Shown: piece after piece, positions 36,013 through 43,116 of the stretch
How positions within the stretch are numbered: position 1 is the first letter of the stretch
Layout: each line of letters starts with the position of its first letter
From: Oceanobacillus profundus
GTDB taxonomy: Bacteria; Bacillota; Bacilli; Bacillales; Amphibacillaceae
Direction of reading: 5' to 3'
Length of the DNA: 64,000 nt
Assembly (NCBI RefSeq): GCF_003515705.1
Contig: NZ_QWEH01000001.1
Span: 186,001 to 250,000 of the forward strand
The notes under the pieces: generated by a model
What the model was told of the DNA's origin: nothing
The model's database searches: none
The model's input: only the letters and a program-made list of their open reading frames with translations
Position numbers and translations under genes: made by a program

Positions 36013-36077
36013 GGCAGCTACCCCTGAATAACTATGTTTACATAGTGCTAGGCATGGGTTACTGCCTCTTCTTTTTA
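36013..36077 (+). terminator. Structured element between the paired FMN reductases
   Basis: GGCAGCTACCC at 36013-36023 pairs with GGGTTACTGCC at 36056-36066 apart from two central mismatches; inside lies a second perfect hairpin ACTATG-TTTA-CATAGT at 36031-36046; then TCTTCTTTTT. It ends the first gene's transcript, but its two-part form is more complex than a plain terminator and could be a regulated leader of the second gene. Confidence 0.6.
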
Positions 36078-36127
36078 AAGGGTCAATTTAAACTTAGATA
36101 ACGGACAGGAAAGGTTGTGAACATACA

Positions 36128-36751
36128 ATGGGATTTTTTGGTAAATTATTCGGTAGATCAAAGCAAGCAGCAGCACCAGTACCAAAAGAGAAATTGAAAA
36201 TCGCTATTGTGCAAGGCAGTGTGCGCCAAGGCCGTAATGGGGAATCAGTTGCTAACTGGATGTACGACTTTGCAACAAAACGAAATGCCGACGATGTCAC
36301 ATATGAAATTGTTGACTTGGGGGCATATAAATTGCCATTCCTTGGTGAAGAACTTCCAGCAGAAAGACAAGCAGAAGCAGAAGCTGCGGTTAAAGCTTGG
36401 TCTGAAAAAATCGCTGCATTTGATGGTTACATTTTCGTAGCACCAGAATACAACCATGCAATTGGTGGGGCATTGAAAAATGCATTAGATTATTTAAACC
36501 CAGAAGTAAACAATAAAGTAGCAGGTTTCGTTGGATACGGTAGCTTAGGTGGGGCGCGTGCACATGAAAACCTTCGTCTAATCCTTGGTGAGCTGCAAGT
36601 TGCTGACGTACGTACTGCAGTAACATTCTCACTAATGACTGACTTTGAAAACATGAGCGAATTCAAACCTGCGGATTACCATGCAGACAATGCAAACGCG
36701 ATGCTTGACCAAGTAATCGCTTGGAGCAAGGCATTTAAGAAAATTAGATAA
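36128..36751 (+). CDS. NADPH-dependent FMN reductase, paralogue B with N-terminal extension
   Basis: 207 residues. From residue 23 on it is nearly the same as the preceding reductase: IVQGSVRQGRNGESVANWM, and APEYNHAIGGALKNALDYLN. The extra N-terminus MGFFGKLFGRSKQAAAPVPK is a short basic amphipathic helix plus a Pro/Ala linker, which could hold the enzyme at the membrane. ATG 36128 lies 10 or more bases after GGAAAGG. It has its own upstream sequence, separated from the first copy by a terminator-like structure. Confidence 0.92.
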   Translation: MGFFGKLFGRSKQAAAPVPKEKLKIAIVQGSVRQGRNGESVANWMYDFATKRNADDVTYEIVDLGAYKLPFLGEELPAERQAEAEAAVKAWSEKIAAFDGYIFVAPEYNHAIGGALKNALDYLNPEVNNKVAGFVGYGSLGGARAHENLRLILGELQVADVRTAVTFSLMTDFENMSEFKPADYHADNANAMLDQVIAWSKAFKKIR

Positions 36752-36756
36752 TTGAA

Positions 36757-36790
36757 AGAAGGGTTGTCATTTATGGCAGCCTTTTTCTTT
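36757..36790 (+). terminator. Terminator after FMN reductase B
   Basis: AAGGGTTGTCA and TGGCAGCCTTT pair with G-U steps and are followed by TTCTTTTTC. Confidence 0.7.
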
Positions 36791-36905
36791 TTCGAACAAT
36801 AATAGAAGGCTTCACATTTCGTTATGCAAAATGAAATGCTGTTCAGTTGAGATGTGTAGTATGGCATAGTAGAATAAGAAGGCAGAAGAGGGGTGGGAAA
36901 GAAAA

Positions 36906-37790
36906 GTGGAAATGAAACATTTACAGTATTTTATTGAAGTCACGCGTGCTGGCAGTTTTACGCATGCCGCAGAAAAATTATATATGACACAGCCTGCAAT
37001 TAGCAGAATTATAAAATCGTTAGAAGATGAACTGGAAGCCTCGCTTTTCATTCGTTCACGAAAAAAACTATCTCTAACAGATGCTGGAAAAATTCTCTAT
37101 GAGCACGCTCAAGTGATGGAAAAGCAGTTCCAAGCGTTACGACTTGAGTTGGAAAGCCTTTCGTTCCTAAAAAAAGGCCATATTCGTATTGGCTTGCCCT
37201 CGATTATCGATTCCGTGTTCTTCTCTAAATTAATCGCATCTTTTCATAAAGAATATCCAGATATTACGTTTCAATTAATAGAGGATGGATCAAAGCGAAT
37301 AGAAGAAAAAGTGATGAATGATCACTTGGATTTTGGCGTTGTCTTCCTGCCTACCCGCCACAACTTTTTTGATTGCTATTCGTTGGGAGAGGAAGATTTA
37401 AAGCTCATCGTACCCGCCGACCATGAGCTTGTAAATCGGCAAGAGGTCGCAATTGCTGAATTAAAAGAAGAAGATTTTATTATGTTTAATAAAGATTTTG
37501 CACTGCATGATCATATATATTCGGCTTGCAGAAAGTCTGGCTTTGAACCGAGAATTATTTCGGAGACCTCACAGATGGACTTTATAGAGGAAATGGTAGC
37601 TTCAAATCTTGGAATAACCTTATTACCAGAAAGTACGATTAAAGGCTTAAAACGTGACGTAAAAGAAATAAAACTGTCCCATCCGACAATTAAGTGGCAC
37701 TTAGCAATGATTTGGAAAAAGAATCAAGCATTATCACCTGTCAAACTTGAATTTATCCGATTTGCAAAAGTGAATCTGAACAATACATAA
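36906..37790 (+). CDS. LysR-family transcriptional regulator
   Basis: 294 residues: N-terminal helix-turn-helix with AGSFTHAAEKLYMTQPAISR near residues 15-34, then a periplasmic-binding-type effector domain (IRIGLPSIIDSVFFSKLIA at about 97-115). I keep GTG 36906, because it gives MEMKHLQYF, the standard LysR opening; ATG 36912 is also possible. Target unknown: the gene upstream, the FMN reductase, reads the same way and has a terminator between, so there is no divergent partner. Confidence 0.92.
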   Translation: MEMKHLQYFIEVTRAGSFTHAAEKLYMTQPAISRIIKSLEDELEASLFIRSRKKLSLTDAGKILYEHAQVMEKQFQALRLELESLSFLKKGHIRIGLPSIIDSVFFSKLIASFHKEYPDITFQLIEDGSKRIEEKVMNDHLDFGVVFLPTRHNFFDCYSLGEEDLKLIVPADHELVNRQEVAIAELKEEDFIMFNKDFALHDHIYSACRKSGFEPRIISETSQMDFIEEMVASNLGITLLPESTIKGLKRDVKEIKLSHPTIKWHLAMIWKKNQALSPVKLEFIRFAKVNLNNT

Positions 37791-37817
37791 GACCTCCTTT
37801 TAGGTGAGTCTTTTTTA
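37788..37817 (+). terminator. Terminator after the lysR gene
   Basis: AAGACCTCC and GGTGAGTCTT pair imperfectly around TTTTA and are followed by TTTTTATTT. Confidence 0.6.
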
Positions 37818-37826
37818 TTTGTTTAT

Positions 37827-37840
37827 CTAAAGCGTTTACA
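37827..37840. promoter_or_regulatory. cre-like site (possible CcpA operator)
   Basis: CTAAAGCGTTTACA matches 12 of 14 positions of the form TGWNANCGNTNWCA. It lies about 150 bases ahead of the thioesterase gene. Match is suggestive only. Confidence 0.4.
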
Positions 37841-37984
37841 AACACTTTTGTTATGAATAGCATCGGATTTCGGCATTGTACTTTGGTTATCGGGGCGTTA
37901 TACAATAGAACCTGTACATAACAATGTATCTACATCAGATAAACAGTTTGCTGTAGCAATAAAAAGTAGTAAGGTGATTAGTTT

Positions 37985-38500
37985 ATGAAAGCAAGAAAAA
38001 TGGGAGAAACACGCATTATTCAGAATGACCAGGTTCTAATTAATGATTTAAATAATTATCATACATTATTCGGTGGAGTTCTTATGAAAAAGCTTGATGC
38101 CTGTGCAACACTTTCAGCTTGTAGCCATGCAAGAGTTAAGGAATGTGTTACGGCCTCAACCGATTCGGTGAATTTTATAGAACCAATACGTCAAAGTGAT
38201 AAAGTTTGTATTGAGTCATTCGTAACGTACACAGGGAAAAGCTCGATGGAGATATTTTGCAAAGTAATTGCTGAAGATATGGTAACTGGTGAACGAAGAA
38301 TTGCTACCACGGCTTTTTTGACATTTGTTGCGTTGGATGAGAATAAAAAACCGATTGAAGTTCCTGCAATTGTCGCGGAAACAGAAGAAGAAAAGTTCCT
38401 CTACAGCACTGGTGAGGAACGTGCAAAGATTCGAAAGTTAAAGAGGCAGCAAAATAAAGATATCGTTGCTCATTTATCGATCAATAAGCCTTGGAATTAA
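37985..38500 (+). CDS. Acyl-CoA thioesterase, hotdog fold (YkhA-like)
   Basis: 171 residues of the BACH/YciA/YkhA type: the hotdog helix NYHTLFGGVLMKKLDACATL at about 23-42 with the catalytic Asp/Asn pair, and SMEIFCKVIAEDMVTGERRI as the following sheet. It hydrolyses acyl-CoA esters in the cytoplasm. ATG 37985 follows AAGGTG. A 25-base gap leads to the small gene downstream, so they likely form a pair. Confidence 0.9.
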   Translation: MKARKMGETRIIQNDQVLINDLNNYHTLFGGVLMKKLDACATLSACSHARVKECVTASTDSVNFIEPIRQSDKVCIESFVTYTGKSSMEIFCKVIAEDMVTGERRIATTAFLTFVALDENKKPIEVPAIVAETEEEKFLYSTGEERAKIRKLKRQQNKDIVAHLSINKPWN

Positions 38501-38525
38501 GCGATAATAGAAAGGAGCGGATAGG

Positions 38526-38894
38526 GTGTTAATAACAACGAATTTAAAAGAATTGATTTCAGCAAAAGAGGCAATTGACGAATTGGGACATACAAAGCCA
38601 GAATTATTCCAACGGTTCATAAATGTGATCCAGCTTACGCGCCAATTACAGTTTAATTATCAATATTTGGGTTGTTTAATTATGGATGAAAATCCAGATG
38701 AATGTAAACCAAGCATTCATAATACCTATGCATTTAGTGTGTTTGAACAGGAAATAGAAAAACTTAAAGCAGATACTACAATCATCGAATTGCAGTATTT
38801 ACTAGCTTCCAATAAGCGAATTGGCTATGCAAATTTATGTAAGCTGGTAATCGGTGAAAACCCTCGATTTTTAGTGGGGCCACAAGTAGTATAA
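38526..38894 (+). CDS. Hypothetical protein
   Basis: 122 residues, mostly helical in appearance, no signal or TM. Visible features: ELFQRFINVIQLTRQLQFNY in the N-terminal half and a GCLIMDENPDECKP stretch in the middle. I do not recognise a family. GTG 38526 follows GAAAGGAGCG. Its closeness to the thioesterase gene suggests co-transcription; a clear terminator follows. Confidence 0.65.
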   Translation: MLITTNLKELISAKEAIDELGHTKPELFQRFINVIQLTRQLQFNYQYLGCLIMDENPDECKPSIHNTYAFSVFEQEIEKLKADTTIIELQYLLASNKRIGYANLCKLVIGENPRFLVGPQVV

Positions 38895-38902
38895 GAGGTT
38901 AT

Positions 38903-38937
38903 AAAAATCCCTAAGCAACCAGCTTAGGGATTTTCGG
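38903..38937. terminator. Bidirectional terminator
   Basis: AAAATCCCTAAGC-AACCA-GCTTAGGGATTTT is a perfect stem with A- and T-runs. Confidence 0.88.
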
Positions 38938-38982
38938 GTTATTAAACCTGAACTGTTAATATCGCTATTAAACCAGTTGGGT

Positions 38983-40032
38983 TTATTTCTCTCCACTTAG
39001 TTCTACTAATATTTTGGCTTGTGATTTATCGTTTGATAATGCTTCAAATCCTTTTTCAACAATATCATCCAACTGTATTTGATCGGTAACAATGCCTTGA
39101 GGTTTCAATTGACCAGTTCCCATCAAATCCACTGTCTGTTGGAAAGAAGTCGGTGTATAAGCAATAGATGACGTAATTTTTACACCTGTGTTCGTAAGGT
39201 GAATTGGATTCCACTCAATTGGTCTAGCAAAAATAGATACGATTACCATTGTTCCACGTGCCCGTGTAGCGTCGATCGCCTGTTTGAATGTCGGGGCAAC
39301 TCCCGCAACTTCAAAGGATACATCAACACCATCTGGAACTAATTCTCGAATCGCTTGAACAGCATCTTGTTCACCAGAATTAATGATATGGGTTGCACCT
39401 AGTTCCATTGCTTTTTCAAGTCTTGTTTGGGATAAATCTAGAACAATAATCTTGCTTGCTCCTGCTGCTTTAGCTGCAATGGCTGTTAAAAGTCCAATTG
39501 GACCTGCTCCAAATATAGCAACTGTATCTCCGAATTGCAGTCCACCTTCTTTTACAGCTTGTACAGCAACAGCGGTAGGTTCTACCAATGCGCCGTCCTG
39601 TAAAGTTAATGTGTCTGGCAGAAGATAAACATTCGATTCTGGAACATTCGCGTATTTCGTAAATCCACCATCACCATGCAAGCCGATAAAGCTGAATCCA
39701 TCATATGCATCCATATCTTCAGGTTTATTTCCATATGTTATCGTTGGGTTAATTGCTACTTTGTCGCCCACTTTAAATTTTGTTACGTTTGTTCCTACTT
39801 CTTCTATCACTCCAGCGAATTCATGTCCCATTGTTAATGGAGCAATTTCACCTGTTAAAGGGTCCTTTTCGTTTACTGGTACAAATACTGGACCTTCTTC
39901 ATATTCATGTAAATCACTACCACAAATACCAGCCCAAGCTACTCGAACCTTTACTTGAGTATCTTCTAAAGGTTTTACTTCCACCTCTTCAATTCGGATA
40001 TCCTTTTCTCCATGCCAAACTGCTGCTTTCAC
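38983..40032 (-). CDS. bdhA: 2,3-butanediol dehydrogenase, zinc MDR family
   Basis: 349 residues, similar along its length to B. subtilis BdhA (acetoin/2,3-butanediol). Zinc site: GICGSDLHEY with Cys37 and GHEFAGVIEEVG with the histidine; NAD loop GAGPIGLLTAIAAKAAGA near 172. The structural zinc lobe of other alcohol dehydrogenases is absent, as in BdhA. ATG 40032 follows AGGAGG. Closely related sorbitol dehydrogenases cannot be fully excluded. Confidence 0.87.
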   Translation of the reverse strand: MKAAVWHGEKDIRIEEVEVKPLEDTQVKVRVAWAGICGSDLHEYEEGPVFVPVNEKDPLTGEIAPLTMGHEFAGVIEEVGTNVTKFKVGDKVAINPTITYGNKPEDMDAYDGFSFIGLHGDGGFTKYANVPESNVYLLPDTLTLQDGALVEPTAVAVQAVKEGGLQFGDTVAIFGAGPIGLLTAIAAKAAGASKIIVLDLSQTRLEKAMELGATHIINSGEQDAVQAIRELVPDGVDVSFEVAGVAPTFKQAIDATRARGTMVIVSIFARPIEWNPIHLTNTGVKITSSIAYTPTSFQQTVDLMGTGQLKPQGIVTDQIQLDDIVEKGFEALSNDKSQAKILVELSGEK

Positions 40033-40225
40033 TGTTATTACCTCCTGATGATAAAAGTTTTCTGTAAATCAAAATACCTAGTACTTCGTTTGAAACCAAA
40101 AACTAGTTGATAAATAAAACTTTTTACATAAGTCAATTATATCACTCGGAGTTTTGGGAAACTATTAATATGCTTGGTGCATGGGGATGTCATATACTAT
40201 TTCTTGAAACTGAATATAGGTAATG

Positions 40226-40504
40226 TTAACTATTCATGTTATTCTTTAGATTCTCGATATACTCTTTTCCTTCTATTAGTGAAAGTCCTAAAGATGCTCT
40301 CGCTTCTTTAATGGCTTTAATCTCTTTTCCATCCTGAATTAATTCATATAGTCTACCATTTATCGGATGTTCTGGGATTTCGACCTCTTTCATAACCTGT
40401 TCTAACGAAGTTTTCAACTGTTTCATATTTTGTTCAAGCTTATTTATTTTAGCAGTCAAATAAATGAAAATAATCAATATGATGCTAATGAAAGTAAATT
40501 CCAA
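40226..40504 (-). CDS. Membrane-anchored protein with L7/L12 C-terminal-like domain
   Basis: 92 residues: TM helix at 3-19 (FTFISIILIIFIYLTAK), a short coiled coil (KLEQNMKQLKTSLEQVMKEV), then a C-terminal segment LIQDGKEIKAIKEARASLGL followed by LIEGKEYIENL, which matches the helix-turn-helix of the ribosomal L7/L12 C-terminal domain (GKK-x-AIK-x-R...GL-x-EAK-x-x-VE). In the ribosome this domain recruits translation factors; here its partner is unknown. Similar short proteins are found across Firmicutes. Confidence 0.72.
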   Translation of the reverse strand: MEFTFISIILIIFIYLTAKINKLEQNMKQLKTSLEQVMKEVEIPEHPINGRLYELIQDGKEIKAIKEARASLGLSLIEGKEYIENLKNNMNS

Positions 40505-40552
40505 TCCTATCGCTCCTTTTCTGCTATGCTAGCTTGTAGAATTTATCCCTAT

Positions 40553-41215
40553 TTACCAAACAATTCGATTCCCGCCTGCAACTATGCTGCTTATGCTATG
40601 TGCAATTAAAAATTGACCGCCATAATAAGGCAACATTACCAGTACATTACTAGAAGGGACTGGTGTAATAAACATATTCCATGCAAGGATAGAGTCAGAA
40701 ATAACGAACAGCACACTACCAGCGATTGCCCATCCATTACCCGTCATCACGGCGGAAAAAGTCATTAGTGAAATAATGAAAATATAAGCAATCACATGAA
40801 AAATTAATCCTGCATTCCCTTCTTGACTTAATGCTTCAACTAACCGGAATCCGATAAAACATGCAAATCCGGCAATTGGGATAATCATAGTCAAACGCAT
40901 CTTTGAATATTTCCATTGCGTAAAGAAACCAGCCATATAAAATAGATGCCCAATGAAAAATGCGGTCAATCCAAATAGAAACCAGTGCAGTGTCGCATCG
41001 CCTATGATACAAAAAGCAAGGCCGGTAATAAGCAGTAGATGTGTTCGAGTTTTTTTTCGAGGTAAAAGCTGAAGAGCATAAATCAAAATCATAAACATTG
41101 GAACCAGTTTAAAAAACAAGCTAAATAATAATGGTCCTGTCGGAGCGATAAATAGATAAACAAGACTCATTGTGAGTATTAGTAATGGTAATTGGTATAG
41201 AATCATTCTGTTCAC
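40553..41215 (-). CDS. YhhN-family membrane protein (lysoplasmalogenase-like)
   Basis: 220 residues, about eight TM segments. It has the family pattern AFCIIGDATL (TM3) and GSVLFVISDSILAWNMF (TM7), where the two aspartates D-A-x-L and SDSILA correspond to the conserved YhhN/TMEM86 residues. TMEM86B cleaves vinyl-ether lysophospholipids; bacterial function is not settled. It diverges from the peptide transporter. Confidence 0.83.
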   Translation of the reverse strand: MNRMILYQLPLLILTMSLVYLFIAPTGPLLFSLFFKLVPMFMILIYALQLLPRKKTRTHLLLITGLAFCIIGDATLHWFLFGLTAFFIGHLFYMAGFFTQWKYSKMRLTMIIPIAGFACFIGFRLVEALSQEGNAGLIFHVIAYIFIISLMTFSAVMTGNGWAIAGSVLFVISDSILAWNMFITPVPSSNVLVMLPYYGGQFLIAHSISSIVAGGNRIVW

Positions 41216-41313
41216 TCCTTGGATGTGTCTTACTAAGAGATTCGATGAACAAGGGAGAAATCCTTTTTATTCTTCTAATTTACATAAATTACATTACAAT
41301 TGGAAAAATAATT

Positions 41314-41327
41314 AGATAGCGCTATCA
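41314..41327. promoter_or_regulatory. cre-like palindrome (possible CcpA operator)
   Basis: AGATAGCGCTATCA matches 13 of 14 positions of TGWNANCGNTNWCA and contains the perfect 12-bp palindrome GATAGCGCTATC. It lies between the divergent yhhN-like and peptide transporter genes. Confidence 0.5.
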
Positions 41328-41472
41328 ATTGTTGGATGATTGGCGGTAATTCGCTTACAAATTTATGGAAAAAGCAAACTTGACCTTTACAGTATGTTGA
41401 ATTTGCCTTAAAATTGTCGGGTATGTTTTATAACAGAATTCATTTTTCAACTTAGAGGAGGATTAACATACG

Positions 41473-42966
41473 ATGGATTCAAGAGATAAGGATGCCATAC
41501 TAAAAACCGTTCCACAAAAAGGTTTCTTTGGACATCCGAAAGGTTTATCGACATTATTTTTCACGGAGTTCTGGGAACGTTTTTCTTATTATGGAATGCG
41601 TGCCATACTCTTATTTTATATGTACTATGAGGTTACAGACGGCGGATTAGGAATAGATCAAACTACTGCCAACTCGATAATGGCGATTTACGGCTCGCTC
41701 GTATATATGTCTGGTATAATCGGTGGATGGATTGCTGACCGGATTCTTGGGATGAACCGTACCGTATTTTACGGTGGTGTTCTAATTATGCTTGGTCATA
41801 TTATCCTTGCTTTACCAGGTGGCTTTACAGCATTACTTGTGTCCATGCTGTTTATCGTTATTGGTACAGGATTGCTAAAGCCGAACGTTGGTGGTATGGT
41901 TGGCGAACTTTACAGCAAAAAAGATCCACGACGTGACTCTGGTTTCAGTATCTATTACATGGGTATTAACATGGGTGGTTTTATTGCACCGTTTATTGTC
42001 GGAACAATTGGACAAACATATAACTTCCATCTTGGCTTTGCAATAGCGGCCGTTGGGATGTTTGCTGGCTTGGTTGTTTACCTATTATCACGGAAAAAAT
42101 ACTTTGGTCTTGCTGGACTTCAAGTTCCAAATCCACTTAGCGGAGAAGAGAAAAGAAAGACTACGAAAATTATCACTCTCGCTGTTATTGTATTAGCTAT
42201 AATCGGATGGGCTGGTGTAACAGGTGGTTGGTTAACGATTGAGCGGGTTATATTCTCGATTAGTATTCTTGGGGTGATTATCCCTACAGTGTATTTTATT
42301 ACGATGTATCGTAGTCCGAAAACAACAGCGGACGAACGCTCGCGTTTACTAGCATATATTCCGTTATTTGTGGCAGCAATGATGTTTTGGGCGATTCAAG
42401 AACAGGGGTCGAATATTTTAGCGACTTATGCAAACGAACGGACACAGTTGTCGTTTGCTGGCATTGAAATACAATCCTCTTGGTTCCAATCTCTAAATCC
42501 ATTATTCATTGTGATGCTTGCACCAGTGTTTGCTTGGCTCTGGGTAAAGCTTGGGGATCGTCAACCAAGTACACCGCAAAAGTTCTCCTTTGGATTAATT
42601 TTTGCTGGGCTTTCATTTATCGTCATGATTTTCCCTGCGGTATTTAACGGAACAGAAAGCTTAGTTAGCCCGCTTTGGCTCGTTCTTAGCTTCTTCCTAG
42701 TTGTGCTAGGTGAACTCTGTTTATCACCAGTTGGTTTATCAGCGTCAACGAAATTGGCGCCAGCGGCATTTGCTGCCCAAATGATGAGTTTATGGAATCT
42801 ATCCAACGCTTCGGCACAGGCTATTAACGCCCAGGTCGTTCGTTTTTATTCCGTAGATACGGAAGTTATCTACTTTGGTGTAATCGGAGGAATTGCGATA
42901 TTACTTGGTATCGTATTGCTATTAATAGCACCGAAGCTGAAACGGTTCATGCGAGGAATTAACTAA
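41473..42966 (+). CDS. Proton-dependent di/tripeptide transporter (POT family)
   Basis: 497 residues, 12-14 TM segments. TM1 carries the POT motif FTEFWERFSYYG (E-x-x-E-R-F-x-Y-Y) at residues 27-40, needed for proton coupling; TM4-5 has the PTR2 signature FSIYYMGINMGGFIAP; MFWAIQEQGSNIL is the TM7 motif. This is like DtpT of lactococci. ATG 41473 follows AGAGGAGG. A cre-like site lies about 150 bases upstream. Confidence 0.94.
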   Translation: MDSRDKDAILKTVPQKGFFGHPKGLSTLFFTEFWERFSYYGMRAILLFYMYYEVTDGGLGIDQTTANSIMAIYGSLVYMSGIIGGWIADRILGMNRTVFYGGVLIMLGHIILALPGGFTALLVSMLFIVIGTGLLKPNVGGMVGELYSKKDPRRDSGFSIYYMGINMGGFIAPFIVGTIGQTYNFHLGFAIAAVGMFAGLVVYLLSRKKYFGLAGLQVPNPLSGEEKRKTTKIITLAVIVLAIIGWAGVTGGWLTIERVIFSISILGVIIPTVYFITMYRSPKTTADERSRLLAYIPLFVAAMMFWAIQEQGSNILATYANERTQLSFAGIEIQSSWFQSLNPLFIVMLAPVFAWLWVKLGDRQPSTPQKFSFGLIFAGLSFIVMIFPAVFNGTESLVSPLWLVLSFFLVVLGELCLSPVGLSASTKLAPAAFAAQMMSLWNLSNASAQAINAQVVRFYSVDTEVIYFGVIGGIAILLGIVLLLIAPKLKRFMRGIN

Positions 42967-42987
42967 TTTTAATGATTAAGATAAATG

Positions 42988-43037
42988 GGAAGCTGAATCA
43001 AGCGCTAAAAAGCATGTTTGATTCAGCTTCTTTTTTT
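42988..43037 (+). terminator. Terminator after the peptide transporter
   Basis: GAAGCTGAATCAAGC and TGATTCAGCTTC form a long stem, followed by TTTTTTT. Confidence 0.9.
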
Positions 43038-43116
43038 ATGTGCAGAGTTAATTTCAGTTTCCGCTTGACTCGATTAATTGATAGAATAGAGTTAATGAAT
43101 TGTAAAAGGTGATTAC

